This document shows positions 44,421 to 54,634 of a stretch of 64,000 nucleotides of DNA, one piece after another. Source of the DNA: Krasilnikoviella flava (lineage in GTDB: Bacteria > Actinomycetota > Actinomycetes > Actinomycetales > Cellulomonadaceae). The position numbers and the translations under genes are program-made. The notes under the pieces are model-generated. The model saw nothing but the letters and a program-made list of their open reading frames with translations. It did not search any database and had not been told where the DNA came from. The stretch is taken from contig NZ_FUZQ01000003.1 in the NCBI RefSeq assembly GCF_900167525.1, positions 310,001 to 374,000 on the forward strand, read 5' to 3'. Position 1 is the stretch's first letter, and each line of letters begins with the position of its first letter.

Positions 44421-45863
44421 TCAGACCACCCGGAAGGGGACGCCCAGCAGGTCCGCCGCGGCACGGTAGTCGTCCACCCGGTGGCCCACCGACAGCGACC
44501 AGTGGTGGCCGATACCGGTCGCGGACCAGGCGTCGACCCACTCCCCCGGGTCACGACCGAAGTCGACCCGGCTCGTCGTGTTCCCGATCTCCAGGAGCGG
44601 GCCGGCCACGACCTCACCCTGGGACGCGACGAGGGCCAGGGTCCCGTCCCGGTCCTGCCCCAACCCGAGCAGCGTGACCGGGCCGTGGCGGACGTCGAAC
44701 TCCACTGACACCCCCCACCCCCGCTTCCCGTGGTAGACGCCGAGCCCGCGCAGCAGGGGGTCGCGCGCCGAGACCCCGAGATGGGCCGGGCCGTCGTGGC
44801 CCATCTCGACCACGCCATCCTCGAAGTTCAGCGCCTGGATCTCGCAGAACGACCCCCCGGCGCCCGCGACGTCGGTGATCAGCTGGGCCACGGTCGTCCG
44901 CAGCTCGTACTCCCCGGACGCCGGGACGCCCCGGCCGGTGAGCAGCGAGGCGCCCAGGATCATCCCCGCGGCCAGCCGTTCGTGCTGCTCCCCGTCCAGC
45001 CCGCGGTGGTAGTACGCGAGCGTGTCGAGCTCGAAGTCCTCGACCAGGCGGTCCAGCCCGACGGACACGCGCGCCCCCCAGGCGAAGTCGTCGTCGTCCA
45101 CCGACCCGTCCAGCGTGAACACGTCGCGGGCCAGCGCCATGCGGTCCCGCGTCGCTGCGTCGGTGACCTCGGCCACCCGCACCCGCAGGTCGTCGATCTC
45201 GAGCACCTCGACGTGGGACCCAAAGGTGGTCGGCAGCAGCGTCAGGTCGGTCGACACGTCGAGCATGCCGGGGTACACGTGCCCGAGGAGCCCGTGGCGA
45301 GCGTGCCGCAGCGCCGCCCGGACGTGCGCGGCGGTGACCCACCGCTCGATGCGGCGCCAGGCCGACTCCTGCCGGAGCCAGCCGGAGACGGAGCGGAACG
45401 GGATGCCCGCCCGGCGGAAGACGTTTCCGATCTCCGGGACGGGGCACTGGCCGCAGTAGGCGAGCCATGCCCCGGTGTCGAAGGCGGCGTGGTCCATCTT
45501 CTCGCTGGGCTGCAGGTCGATCACCAGCACCGGGGCACCGGTCCGCTGGGCGATCGGCAGCACCATGGACGACGTCAGGTAGGTGGTCAGGAAGAGGACG
45601 ATGACGTCGCAGTCGGCCTGTCGCAGCCGTTCTGCGGCACGGGCCCCCTCCTGCGCATCGGAGACGAACCCCACGTCGGTGACCTCGGCGTCCATGCGGC
45701 CGAACCGGTCCGCGACGTAGCGGGCGGACTCCTGGAGCTGCGGGAGCAGCTCGGGGAACTGTGGCCAGTACGTGCCGAGGCCACCGGCGACGAGGCCGAT
45801 CCGGGCCTTGCGGCGTCGCACCCGCGTGAGCGGGTCGGGCACGGCGGTGAGGTCCTGGGTCAT
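44421..45863 (-). CDS. L-fucose/L-arabinose isomerase-like protein
   Basis: 480 residues. Start IGLVAGGLGTYWPQFPELLP and the segment DVIVLFLTTYLTSSMVLP belong to the FucI/AraA superfamily (COG2407-like). Candidate metal ligands are the Glu in DGVVEMGHDGPAHLG and the His in IGHHWSLSVGHR, placed as in arabinose isomerase. It probably interconverts an aldose and a ketose in the cytoplasm; being last in a rhamnosidase/transport operon, rhamnose or a sugar linked to it is a candidate substrate. GGAGGAG lies 8 bases upstream of the ATG. No classical rhamnose isomerase, kinase or aldolase is seen here. Confidence 0.82.
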   Translation of the reverse strand: MTQDLTAVPDPLTRVRRRKARIGLVAGGLGTYWPQFPELLPQLQESARYVADRFGRMDAEVTDVGFVSDAQEGARAAERLRQADCDVIVLFLTTYLTSSMVLPIAQRTGAPVLVIDLQPSEKMDHAAFDTGAWLAYCGQCPVPEIGNVFRRAGIPFRSVSGWLRQESAWRRIERWVTAAHVRAALRHARHGLLGHVYPGMLDVSTDLTLLPTTFGSHVEVLEIDDLRVRVAEVTDAATRDRMALARDVFTLDGSVDDDDFAWGARVSVGLDRLVEDFELDTLAYYHRGLDGEQHERLAAGMILGASLLTGRGVPASGEYELRTTVAQLITDVAGAGGSFCEIQALNFEDGVVEMGHDGPAHLGVSARDPLLRGLGVYHGKRGWGVSVEFDVRHGPVTLLGLGQDRDGTLALVASQGEVVAGPLLEIGNTTSRVDFGRDPGEWVDAWSATGIGHHWSLSVGHRVDDYRAAADLLGVPFRVV

Positions 45864-45916
45864 GCGTGTGACTCCTCCGTCTCGGAGCGGTGGCGGTGGG
45901 CGTCGGCCCACTCCTG

Positions 45917-46942
45917 TCAGGTCGCGGGGGCCGAGTCCCGGACGACGAGCGAGGGCTGGAACAACGTGGCGGAGTGCTGGTGCTCCCGCCCGCCGTCCAC
46001 CTGGTCCCCGATCTCGCGGACGAGCGTCTCGACGGCGGTACGGCCCATGAGGAGCTTCGGCTGCGACACGGTCGTCAGCGGCAGCGGCCCGTCCGTGGCG
46101 AGGGCGAGGTCGCCGTACCCGACCACCGCCGCGTCGTCGGGCACCCGCACGCCCGCGTCCGCGAGGCCGCGGATCACGCCCGTCGCGAGCTGGTCGTTGG
46201 TGCAGAAGACGCCGTCGACGCCGCCCGCCGCCGCGAGGGCGTTCCCGGCACGCCGCCCGGCGTCGATCGTCATCTCCTCGACCGTGAGCTCGGTCATCGT
46301 GTCAGGGTCCACGCCCGACCGTCGCAGCTCCTTCCGCGCACCGGCTCTCCGGTTGGCGCACTGCTCGATCGTGCGGGGCCCGTTGACGAGCGCGATCCGC
46401 GGCCCGCGGAGCGCGAGCAGGTGCCGCACGGCGAGGCGCCCGCCGAGGACGTCGTCGATGGCGACGGAGCACCCCTCGTCGCGCTCGGCGATGCGGTCCA
46501 CCAGCACCAGGTGGGTGCCGACGCGACGCAGCGTCGAGAGCCGCGACGACCCCGCCGACAGGGGGACGACAAGCGCGCCGGCGGCCCGCTGCTGGGCGAG
46601 CAGCTCGAACTGGCGTCGCTCGCGGGCCGGGTCGTCGTGGTTGACGCAGAGCGCGACGCTGTACCCCGCGTCGTCGGCGGCGGCGGTGACGCCCTCGGCG
46701 ATGGCGGCGTAGAACGGGTTGGTGATGTCGGGCACGACGAGGCCGACGAGCCGGCTCGTTCCCGTGCGCAGCGCGACCGCCGCCCCGCTGCGGACGTAGT
46801 CGAGCTCGTCCAGTGCGGCCACGACCCGCTCACGGGTCGCCGGCGCCACCAGCTCCGGACGGTTCAGCACGTTCGACACCGTGGCGGTCGACACGCCGGC
46901 GAGCCGCGCCACGGCGACCAGTCCGCTGGCCTTCTTCGTCAT
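45917..46942 (-). CDS. LacI-family regulator of the rhamnoside operon
   Basis: 341 residues with a full helix-turn-helix (LVAVARLAGVSTATVSNVLN), hinge and sensor (LVGLVVPDITNPFYAAIAEG onward). ATG with AGGAGG 7 bases upstream. It lies inside the operon between the GH106-like and isomerase-like genes. Two similar LacI-type operator sequences occur upstream of the operon (56234-56247) and of the GH78 gene (58985-58997), and this protein is the best candidate to bind both. Its C-terminal FQPSLVVRDS resembles the tail left in the LacI pseudogene at 32958. Confidence 0.92.
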   Translation of the reverse strand: MTKKASGLVAVARLAGVSTATVSNVLNRPELVAPATRERVVAALDELDYVRSGAAVALRTGTSRLVGLVVPDITNPFYAAIAEGVTAAADDAGYSVALCVNHDDPARERRQFELLAQQRAAGALVVPLSAGSSRLSTLRRVGTHLVLVDRIAERDEGCSVAIDDVLGGRLAVRHLLALRGPRIALVNGPRTIEQCANRRAGARKELRRSGVDPDTMTELTVEEMTIDAGRRAGNALAAAGGVDGVFCTNDQLATGVIRGLADAGVRVPDDAAVVGYGDLALATDGPLPLTTVSQPKLLMGRTAVETLVREIGDQVDGGREHQHSATLFQPSLVVRDSAPAT

Positions 46943-46966
46943 CTCATCGCCTCCTGAGGGCCGCCG

Positions 46967-49900
46967 TCACGGCACGGGGACATCGTCGCCCACCCGACGC
47001 AGGAGCCGGACCGGACCGCGCACGCCGGTCCGGAGCTGTGACGGCCGCAGGAAGTGCGTCGGACCGACCGAGTCGAGGCGGGGCCCAAGGGTGCCGTACA
47101 CCGTGACGGCGAGCTCGTGCTCACCGGCCCCGAGCTCGCCCAGGTCGACCGCGAACGGGCCGCAGAAGAGCTCCGCGACCATCTCGTCGTCGACCGCCAC
47201 CACGACGGCCCCGCGCACGCGTCCGAGGTCGAGACGCAGCCGCTCCCCCTCGCCCCCTCGGATCGACCGCGTCGAGCGGACTGCGCCGCTCCACGCCCCG
47301 AGCCCGGCGTCCGGCCAGTCCTCGAACGGCCCGGCGAACGGGCCCGTGCGCACCACGACCGGGCCGTCCCACGAGGCTCCCCCGACGTCGAACGCCCGCG
47401 GCGCCGTGCGCACGACGAGCGGGGTGGGACGTCCGAGCGGCGCGTCCAGCGCGAGCCGGCCGTCCTCGACGTCCACCTCGGCCCCGCCGAGCTCCGCGCT
47501 CACGGCCGGCACGGGCAGGTCCGCCTCGATCGTGCCCGCGGGCAGGAGCACCTCGAACTCCTGCGCGCGTGGCGTGGCAGACCGCGCGGCCGAGAACCGC
47601 ACCGTGGGTTCCCCGAGCTCCGGCTCGCCGGCGAGCCAGGCCGTGTCGGGCAACGGGTGCGGGCGCCGGACCGCGTGGGTGTGGGTCAGCCCCGCCCCGA
47701 GGCCCCGCACCACCCGCACGCCGGCGTCCCCCGCGCCGGTGGTCCACCCCGGACCGCTCACCACGGCCTGCCGAGAACCCGGGCCGCGCACGACGGCGTC
47801 GATCGACACCGCGTGGGCGAGGTCGGCCGTCTCCGCGACGACGCGGAGCTCGTGCTCCCCGGCCGCGAGGGCCCCGAGCCGGTGGGTGAAGAACATCGGC
47901 CGGTCGCCGGCGTCCGACTCGTAGTACTGGACCTTCTCCTGCCGGGCGACGGGCACCCCGTCGAGCTCGATCCGCAGGGCGGCGGTGGAGCCGGCCACCA
48001 CCGTGACGTCGGTGGCGTCGGCGGTGGTGCGGAACCCGGTGCGCAGGTCACCCTCCCCGCCGGCCACGTGCGCCGGCGCGACGAACTCGGGTCGGTCGAC
48101 GTGGCGGCCGGGCCGTTCGAGCATGAACCACGACCCCACGGTGTCCGGACGGGTCCCGTGCACCGAGGCGGGAAGCTCGCTGGGGCCCACGCGGTACTCC
48201 AGGACGGCGGTGCGGCCGGCGAACCGCACGGGAACGGTCGTCGCGTACCGGTCGTCGCCCGCACACGGCACGCCGTCGAACCAGACCTCGGTCGACGCCG
48301 GGGCCGCCACGGTGAGCAGGTACTCCCCGGGCTCGTCAACGCGCAGCACCGTGCGCACGGTGACGTGCTCGCCCTCGCCGGCCGCGGGCAGCACCAGGAA
48401 CTCCTCGGGCACGAACCCCTTCGGCTCGTACCGGTGCCCGTCGTCGGTGTCGAGGCCGCGGGACGCCGAGAACCGGTGCACCCGCCACGGCTCCCCGCCG
48501 TGCGGGCCCGCGAGGTCCGAGCCCTCGCGCACCCGTGCCGTCTCCCGCTCCCCCAGCGGCCCGGGCGGCGCCGTCGTCGGGCCGTGGACCAGCACCTGCT
48601 GGCCGAACGTCGCGCGCACCTCGGCCTGCTCGCCGTCGCCGTCCCGCCAGCGCATCCGCCAGACCTCCAGCGGGACGTCGTCCGGGCCCGCCGGCAGCGC
48701 CATGTCGCCCCAGGTGTTGTCCAGCGTGGGGACGAGCTCGTGGGTCCACCCGTCGTCGAGCGGCTCCTGGGTCACGGGAGAAGCGACGGCAGGGGCCGCC
48801 ACCTGGCGCGGGGACGGACGGTCGCCGGCGCGCCAGACGACGAAGACGGCGGGCGCACCGGCGAGGTCGACCTCGATGGTGCTCCCGGACGCCGTGGGGG
48901 TGACCCGCGCCGGCCGCCGCTCGCCGGTGGCAGGGTTCCACACCTCCGCCTCGCGCACCGGGCCGGCCACCTCCACCCGGGTGGTCGCCGCGTACCGGGA
49001 CGGGTCGACGTCGATCTCGTCCCAGTGCAGCGAGTCCGGGTCCTGGCGCAACGGGTACGCGGTGGCGTTGGGCTCGGCGGCCGGGACGAAAGCGACCACC
49101 AGGTCGCCGGAGCTGCGCGCGCGCAGCCCGTGCGGGGCCCACGCCGGAGTGCCCGCGGCCGCGGCCAGCCGCACCGCCTGCTCCGGCGTGTCCACGCGGA
49201 GCAGCTTCGGGTGCCCGGCCAGGGCCGCGAGCGCCGCCGCGGCGCGTGCTCCCGGGTCCCGGCCGGCCACCGCCTGCGGGACGGCCCCCACGACCACGAC
49301 CTGGCCGCCGTCGTCGAGCAGCGCGACGAGCTGCTCCGCGGTGCCGGGAAGGAGGTGCGTGGCCGACGGCAGCAGCACCGTACGGAACCCGACCTGGCCT
49401 GCCTGCAGACGTCCGCCGCCGGCCGTGGCACGACGCAGCGAGTCCTCGTCGACGACGTCGAAGTCGATGCCCGCCCGGTCGAGCAGGCTCGGGGCGTGGC
49501 GGAACCAGTTGTTGGTGCCGACGAGCGCCAGGTAGGCGGCGTGCGCACGGTCGGTCCGCTCGTGCGGGCCGCCCACGCTCCCGTCGCCGAAGTAGTCGAT
49601 CGGCTCGTCCGGCGCCAGCTCGGCGTGCCCGGTGGTCGAGGGGTAGAGCACGCCGACGTCCACGACGTGCTCACCCCAGGTGAGCAGCGCGGACGTCCGG
49701 GCGATGGCGCGCGCGAAGCTCGGGTACACGGCGTAGTAGGGCTGCCGGAAGTCGGTTCCGGGCGGCGCCCACTCGAACCAGCCGGCCCGCGTGTCGAAGT
49801 ACGTGGCGTGCGGGTTGTACAGGTCGGCCCCGCTGCGGAAGAACGGGAGCAGCCAGTCCCACGTGTCCTCGAGCGTGCCGCCCCAGCCGCTCGAGTGGAA

Positions 49901-50974
49901 CGACTCGATCCACACCCGCGGGTGCCCGTACAGGTCGGCCATCGAGGAGTGGACCCGGGCGTCGCCCTCGTGGTCGCTGCCGACGGCGTTGACCCACCGG
50001 TGCGTGGCGAAGTAGTCGCCGTACAGCTGCGAGCTCTGCGTCGGCCAGCCGGCGCGGGCCGGGTTGGTCTGGTCCGCGCCCATGAGCATGCCCCGCCGCT
50101 CGTGCCACTCGCCGAGCGGGCGGAAGAACGCCTCCTCGGCCAGCTGCGTGCGCACCAGGTGGTAGTCGGCGCGCAGCCCGTCGTCGGCGTCGCCGCCGCG
50201 CTCCCACAGGGACGGCAGGTGGTCGAGGAGGTCGTAGCCCCGGCGGCGCTCGAACTCGGCCGCGAACCGGGCGGACCAGGTAGGCATGGCCGGCAGCTCG
50301 TCCTGGAAGCTGCCCACGACGACCGAGCCCAGCCGCTCGCCGAGCCGGCGGTCGAACTCGCCGTGCACCGCGTCGAGCAGCAGCCCGCACGCCTGCGGGC
50401 CGAGGTAGTCGAACGCCGTGTCGCGCCAGCTCACGACCCGCACACGGGTGCCCGGCGCGGCGCCGACCCGCCCGTCGCGCACCTCGAGGCGCTCCCAGCC
50501 GGTGCCGGTGCGGGCGCCGTAGACGCCGAGGAGGTGGTCGCGCCCACCGAGCGGCACGACACCGTCCCCGCGCACCTCGGTGACCTCGGTGTGCAGGACC
50601 CGGCCCGCCGCGTCGGGGTGCGCGGCGACGATGGTGCCCTGCACGTTGGCCCCCGAGAACCCGATCTGGTCGTAGAACCAGAGCCGGACGCCGACCTCCT
50701 CGGCCACGTCGCAGGCGTAGGCGACGAGCTCCCACCACTCCTCGCTGAACCACGGTGGGTCGTCCGGCGGCGCCCCGTAGGTCGGGCCCTTCGGGGCGAG
50801 GTTCATGAGCACGACGTCGTGGATCGCCCCCTCGACGAAGCGCTCGAGCTGCCAGCGCACGCGCTCGCGGGTCACCCGGCCACCGCTCCACCACCACAGC
50901 GGCACCGGTCCGTGGTGCGTCGGCGGGTGGTCGAAGAGGTCGATCAGCTGCGGGTCCACCAGGGTTCCTTCCAT
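46967..50974 (-). CDS. GH106-like alpha-L-rhamnosidase
   Basis: 1335 residues, somewhat longer than usual. It opens with HGPVPLWWWSGGRVTRERVR (residues 21-40) and then VGVRLWFYDQIGFSGA, resembling the N-terminal TIM barrel of GH106 enzymes, which remove L-rhamnose from rhamnogalacturonans and similar glycans. Later beta-sandwich domains (about 700-1330) are typical accessory modules of that family. No signal peptide, so it should act inside the cell on imported oligosaccharides. I cannot assign catalytic glutamates with certainty. The start has GGAAG at moderate spacing. Gene order with a transporter and isomerase supports a glycan-degrading role. Confidence 0.72.
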   Translation of the reverse strand: MEGTLVDPQLIDLFDHPPTHHGPVPLWWWSGGRVTRERVRWQLERFVEGAIHDVVLMNLAPKGPTYGAPPDDPPWFSEEWWELVAYACDVAEEVGVRLWFYDQIGFSGANVQGTIVAAHPDAAGRVLHTEVTEVRGDGVVPLGGRDHLLGVYGARTGTGWERLEVRDGRVGAAPGTRVRVVSWRDTAFDYLGPQACGLLLDAVHGEFDRRLGERLGSVVVGSFQDELPAMPTWSARFAAEFERRRGYDLLDHLPSLWERGGDADDGLRADYHLVRTQLAEEAFFRPLGEWHERRGMLMGADQTNPARAGWPTQSSQLYGDYFATHRWVNAVGSDHEGDARVHSSMADLYGHPRVWIESFHSSGWGGTLEDTWDWLLPFFRSGADLYNPHATYFDTRAGWFEWAPPGTDFRQPYYAVYPSFARAIARTSALLTWGEHVVDVGVLYPSTTGHAELAPDEPIDYFGDGSVGGPHERTDRAHAAYLALVGTNNWFRHAPSLLDRAGIDFDVVDEDSLRRATAGGGRLQAGQVGFRTVLLPSATHLLPGTAEQLVALLDDGGQVVVVGAVPQAVAGRDPGARAAAALAALAGHPKLLRVDTPEQAVRLAAAAGTPAWAPHGLRARSSGDLVVAFVPAAEPNATAYPLRQDPDSLHWDEIDVDPSRYAATTRVEVAGPVREAEVWNPATGERRPARVTPTASGSTIEVDLAGAPAVFVVWRAGDRPSPRQVAAPAVASPVTQEPLDDGWTHELVPTLDNTWGDMALPAGPDDVPLEVWRMRWRDGDGEQAEVRATFGQQVLVHGPTTAPPGPLGERETARVREGSDLAGPHGGEPWRVHRFSASRGLDTDDGHRYEPKGFVPEEFLVLPAAGEGEHVTVRTVLRVDEPGEYLLTVAAPASTEVWFDGVPCAGDDRYATTVPVRFAGRTAVLEYRVGPSELPASVHGTRPDTVGSWFMLERPGRHVDRPEFVAPAHVAGGEGDLRTGFRTTADATDVTVVAGSTAALRIELDGVPVARQEKVQYYESDAGDRPMFFTHRLGALAAGEHELRVVAETADLAHAVSIDAVVRGPGSRQAVVSGPGWTTGAGDAGVRVVRGLGAGLTHTHAVRRPHPLPDTAWLAGEPELGEPTVRFSAARSATPRAQEFEVLLPAGTIEADLPVPAVSAELGGAEVDVEDGRLALDAPLGRPTPLVVRTAPRAFDVGGASWDGPVVVRTGPFAGPFEDWPDAGLGAWSGAVRSTRSIRGGEGERLRLDLGRVRGAVVVAVDDEMVAELFCGPFAVDLGELGAGEHELAVTVYGTLGPRLDSVGPTHFLRPSQLRTGVRGPVRLLRRVGDDVPVP

Positions 50975-51008
50975 GGGGCTTCCGTGGGTGCGGTCGAGCG
51001 GGTGGCGG

Positions 51009-51860
51009 TCAGGCGGCGGCCGAGCGGGCCTGCTCGCGCAGGAGCGTCGCCCGCTCCTCGCGGCGTCGTGCCTGCAGGACGGGGTCGGCGACCGGCGTCG
51101 CCATCTGGAGCCGCCGGCTGTACGGGTGCCGGGGGTCCCGGGCGATCTGCTCGGCAGTCCCCTCCTCGACCACCCGCCCTCCCAGGAGCACCGCGGTGCG
51201 GTCGCTCATCGCCCGCACGACTCCCAGGTCGTGACTGATGAACAGGTACGAGACGTCCGTGCGCGCCTGGATGTCCCGGAGCAGCCCGAGGACCCGGGTC
51301 TGGGTGCTCATGTCGAGGGCGCTGGTGGGTTCGTCGCAGATGATGAGCCGGGGACGCAGCGCCAGGGCGCGCGCGATCGCGATGCGCTGCCGCTGCCCCC
51401 CGGAGAACTCCCGCGCCCGCCGCCGTCCGGCGTCCGCGGGCAGGCCGACGGCGTCGAGCAGCTCGCGCACCCGTTCTCGCCGCGACGCGGGCGTCCCCTC
51501 TCGGATCGGCTCGGCGAGGATGTCCGCGATCGACATCGACGGGTTGAGCGAGGAGTACGGGTCCTGGAAGATCGCCTGCACTCCCCGCGCCCGGTCGCGG
51601 CGCTCCCGGCGACGCAGACCGCTGATCTGGGTGCCGTCGAGCAGGATGCGGCCGGACGTGACCGGCGCGAGCCCGAGGACCGCGCGCCCGATCGTCGTCT
51701 TGCCCGAACCGGACTCGCCGACCAGGCCGAGGGTCTCGCCCGGGGCGATCTCGAGGCTCACGTCGTCGATCACCCGCTTGGGCGCGCGCAGGCGCCCCGA
51801 CCGGTACTCGACGACGAGGTCCTCCACCCGCAGCAGCGGCCCGTGGTCCGTCGTGGTCAT
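51009..51860 (-). CDS. OppF/DppF-type ABC transporter ATP-binding protein
   Basis: 283 residues. Walker A GESGSGKTT (near 49), Q-loop IFQDPYSSLNP, signature FSGGQRQRIAIARAL, Walker B IICDEPTSALD, switch FISHD and the C-terminal HPYSRRL typical of the oligopeptide subfamily. ATG at 51858-51860 overlaps the stop of the upstream permease/ATPase fusion (TGATG), with a GTG three bases earlier as an alternative. It is the second ATPase of the transporter. Confidence 0.93.
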   Translation of the reverse strand: MTTTDHGPLLRVEDLVVEYRSGRLRAPKRVIDDVSLEIAPGETLGLVGESGSGKTTIGRAVLGLAPVTSGRILLDGTQISGLRRRERRDRARGVQAIFQDPYSSLNPSMSIADILAEPIREGTPASRRERVRELLDAVGLPADAGRRRAREFSGGQRQRIAIARALALRPRLIICDEPTSALDMSTQTRVLGLLRDIQARTDVSYLFISHDLGVVRAMSDRTAVLLGGRVVEEGTAEQIARDPRHPYSRRLQMATPVADPVLQARRREERATLLREQARSAAA

Positions 51861-53659
51861 CACGCCTCCTCGGGGTCGAGCGCGGACGACAGCAGCTCGC
51901 GCGTGTACGGGTGCTCGGGTGCGGCGAACAAGGCGCGGACCTCCTGGTGCTCGACGATCGTGCCGTGACGCATGACGCTCACGGTGTCGCAGATGTCGGC
52001 CACGACACCGAGGTCGTGGGTGACGAGGAGCATCCCCAGGCCGCGCTCGTCACGCAGCTCCCGCAGGAGGGCGAGGACGTCGGCCTGGACGGTGACGTCG
52101 AGCGCCGTCGTCGGCTCGTCGGCGACGATGAGCTCGGGGTCGCCCGCGATGGCGCCGGTGATGAGCACCCGCTGTGCCATGCCGCCCGAGATCTGGTGCG
52201 GGTACATCGCGAAGACCGCCTCGGGGTCGGCGATCCCGACCCGGCCCAGGAGCCCCAGCAGGTGCGTGCGCGCCTGGTCCTTCGACATCCGCTTCACCGC
52301 CCGCAGACCGAGGGTGAGCTGGCGCCCGATGGTGATCGTCGGGTCGAGGTTGCTCATCGGCTCCTGCGGCACGTACGCGATGCGGGTGCCGCGCGCCCGC
52401 CGCATCGCCCGGGGGTCGGCGAGCAGGTCGGCGCCGTCGAACAGCACCGCCCCGCCCAGCACCGTCGCGTCCTTGGGCAGCAGCCCCAGCATCGCGAACG
52501 CGGTCTGGGACTTGCCGGACCCGGACTCGCCGACGAGGCCGTGGATCTCGCCGCGGTGCACGCACAGGTCGACGCCGTCGACGACCGCACGCACGTCGCT
52601 CTCCCCGTCCGGGTAGCCGATAGCGAGCCCGCGGACCGTCACGAGCGCCTCCGCCTCGGGGGCGGTGGACGGCGAGGGACGGGCCGCGCGCGCCGCTCGT
52701 GCCTCTGCGACGCGGTCGGCCGTCGCTGCGCGGCGCCGGCCAGAGCCCTGCAAGGCGTCGCGCAGCGCGTTGCCCAGCAGCACGAACGCCAGCGTCGTGA
52801 GGCTCACGAGCACCGCCGGGGCGACGACACCCTGCGGGTTGAGGTAGATCGCGGAGAACGCCTGCTCGAGGACGCCGCCCCACGACGGGACGCTCGGGTT
52901 GCCCAGGCCGAGGAACTCCAGGCCCGCCTGGATGCCGATGCCGGCCGCCAGCACGTACCCGCTCTGGATGAGGATCGGCGCGCGGACCGCCGTCAGCACG
53001 TGCCGGAAGACGATGCGCAGGTCGGACAGGCCCGAGACCTTGGCGGCGTCGATGTAGAGCTCGCCGCGCACCTGGGCCACGACCGCGCGCACGAGCCGGT
53101 AGTTGGCGGGGGCGATGAGCACGCCGAAGACGGCCATCGCCGTCGGGATCGACGGCCCGATGACGGAGTAGAGCGCGATGAGGAGCACGATTCCCGGCAG
53201 GGCCATGATCGCGTCGGCGATCCAGCTCGCGACCACCTCCGTGCGGCCGCGGAAGTAGCCCGCGAGCAGCCCTCCCACCACCCCGACGACGGTCGAGACG
53301 ACGAGGACGATGACACACGCGACGAGCGTGCCTCGGGTGGCCCAGAGCAGGCGGGAGAGCACGTCCCTGCCGGAGGAGTCGCCGCCGAGCAGGAAGTCTC
53401 CGTCGCTGAACGGGGCGGCGTTCGCCTGGGAGAGGTCGACGAAGTTCGGGGAGTTCGGCGCGATCAGCGGGGCGAACACGCCCACGACGACCACGAGGGC
53501 CACGTACCCCATGGCGCCGAGGGCCAGCGGGTCGTGCAGGAGGCGCCGCAGTGCTGCGTCGCCGCCGCGCCCGTCGTCGCGCGGTCCCGGCGGCGTCCCG
53601 GCCTCGGGACGGGCGTCGCGCGCGTCGAGGCCGGCCTGGGTGGTCTGCACCGTGCTCAT
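51860..53659 (-). CDS. Fused OppC-type permease and OppD-type ATPase
   Basis: 599 residues. Residues about 45-310 form the DppC/OppC membrane domain (six helices, EAA-like loop DAAKVSGLSDLRIVFRHVL). After a charged linker (about 312-340) comes an ABC ATPase with Walker A GESGSGKSQ (near 378), VPQEPMSNLDP, signature ISGGMAQRVLI and Walker B LIVADEPTTALD. Such permease-ATPase fusions are a known variant in actinobacteria. The start overlaps the stop of the OppB-type gene (ATGA), so translation is coupled. Confidence 0.93.
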   Translation of the reverse strand: MSTVQTTQAGLDARDARPEAGTPPGPRDDGRGGDAALRRLLHDPLALGAMGYVALVVVVGVFAPLIAPNSPNFVDLSQANAAPFSDGDFLLGGDSSGRDVLSRLLWATRGTLVACVIVLVVSTVVGVVGGLLAGYFRGRTEVVASWIADAIMALPGIVLLIALYSVIGPSIPTAMAVFGVLIAPANYRLVRAVVAQVRGELYIDAAKVSGLSDLRIVFRHVLTAVRAPILIQSGYVLAAGIGIQAGLEFLGLGNPSVPSWGGVLEQAFSAIYLNPQGVVAPAVLVSLTTLAFVLLGNALRDALQGSGRRRAATADRVAEARAARAARPSPSTAPEAEALVTVRGLAIGYPDGESDVRAVVDGVDLCVHRGEIHGLVGESGSGKSQTAFAMLGLLPKDATVLGGAVLFDGADLLADPRAMRRARGTRIAYVPQEPMSNLDPTITIGRQLTLGLRAVKRMSKDQARTHLLGLLGRVGIADPEAVFAMYPHQISGGMAQRVLITGAIAGDPELIVADEPTTALDVTVQADVLALLRELRDERGLGMLLVTHDLGVVADICDTVSVMRHGTIVEHQEVRALFAAPEHPYTRELLSSALDPEEA

Positions 53660-54597
53660 GCGAGCCTCACCTTCGGGTTGATCCAGGCACCGACGACGTC
53701 CGCCACGAGGTTCACGACCACGACGACGAGGACGGTGAAGACGACGCACCCCATGACGACGGGGACGTCGGAGCGCATGGTGGTCTCGAGCGCGAGGTCG
53801 CCGACCCCGGGGAGCGCGAACACCTGCTCGATGAGGACGACGCCGCCGAGCATGCCGATCGTCTGGAGGCTGAGGATCGTCAGGCCGGGCGCGGCCGCGG
53901 CGCGCAGCACGTGCCGGGCGACGATGGGGAACTCGCCGATCCCGCGCGAGCGCAGGGTGCGCACGAAGTCCTGCTGGAGGACGTCGGAGATCGCGCCGCG
54001 GAACTGCTGCGCCGCGCCGCCCACGGAGCCGACGAGGATGGCGAGCACGGGGAGCACCAGCGACCGCGCCCACCCCCCGGGGTCAGTGGTGACGGGGACG
54101 TAGCCGGTGGCGGGCAGGGCGCCCCACCCGACGGCGACCGTCAGCACCAGGATGATCGCGACGATGAACCCGGGGACCGCCGCGCCCGCGACCGCGAGGA
54201 GCTGCAGACCGCGGTCGAGCCAGCCGCCGCGCACGGCGGCGAGCGTGCCGACCAGCACGCTGATCAGTGCCGTGAGCAGCACGACGATGACGGTCAGGGA
54301 GAGCGTGACGGGGAGCCTCGTGAGGAGCATCGCCGTCACGGGCTCGCCCGTGAAGTAGCTGTTGCCGAGGCTCCCGTGCAGGACGCCCTGGACCCAGTCC
54401 AGGTACTGCGTCACGACGGGCTGGTCCAGGCCGAGCTGGACGGCCTTGGCCTCGACGGCCTCCTGGGTCGCGCTCTCCCCCAGCGTGGCGCGCGCGATCG
54501 TGGCGCCGTCGCTGAAGATCAACAGGAACGTCGCGCAGGTGACGACGACGACGAGCAGGAGCGCCGAGGCGAGCCGGCGCAGCGTGAATCCGATCAT
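53656..54597 (-). CDS. OppB/DppB-type ABC transporter permease
   Basis: 313 residues with six transmembrane helices. LGLDQPVVTQYLDWVQGVLHG and the loop FVRTLRSRGI are characteristic of the DppB branch. ATG at 54595-54597 with AGGAGG 11 bases upstream; a GTG at 54609 lies inside that ribosome site and is less likely. Forms the channel with the fused permease domain downstream. Confidence 0.93.
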   Translation of the reverse strand: MIGFTLRRLASALLLVVVVTCATFLLIFSDGATIARATLGESATQEAVEAKAVQLGLDQPVVTQYLDWVQGVLHGSLGNSYFTGEPVTAMLLTRLPVTLSLTVIVVLLTALISVLVGTLAAVRGGWLDRGLQLLAVAGAAVPGFIVAIILVLTVAVGWGALPATGYVPVTTDPGGWARSLVLPVLAILVGSVGGAAQQFRGAISDVLQQDFVRTLRSRGIGEFPIVARHVLRAAAAPGLTILSLQTIGMLGGVVLIEQVFALPGVGDLALETTMRSDVPVVMGCVVFTVLVVVVVNLVADVVGAWINPKVRLA

Positions 54598-54634
54598 GAG
54601 ATGCCCCACCTCCTTGTGTGGCCTGTGCGGACGC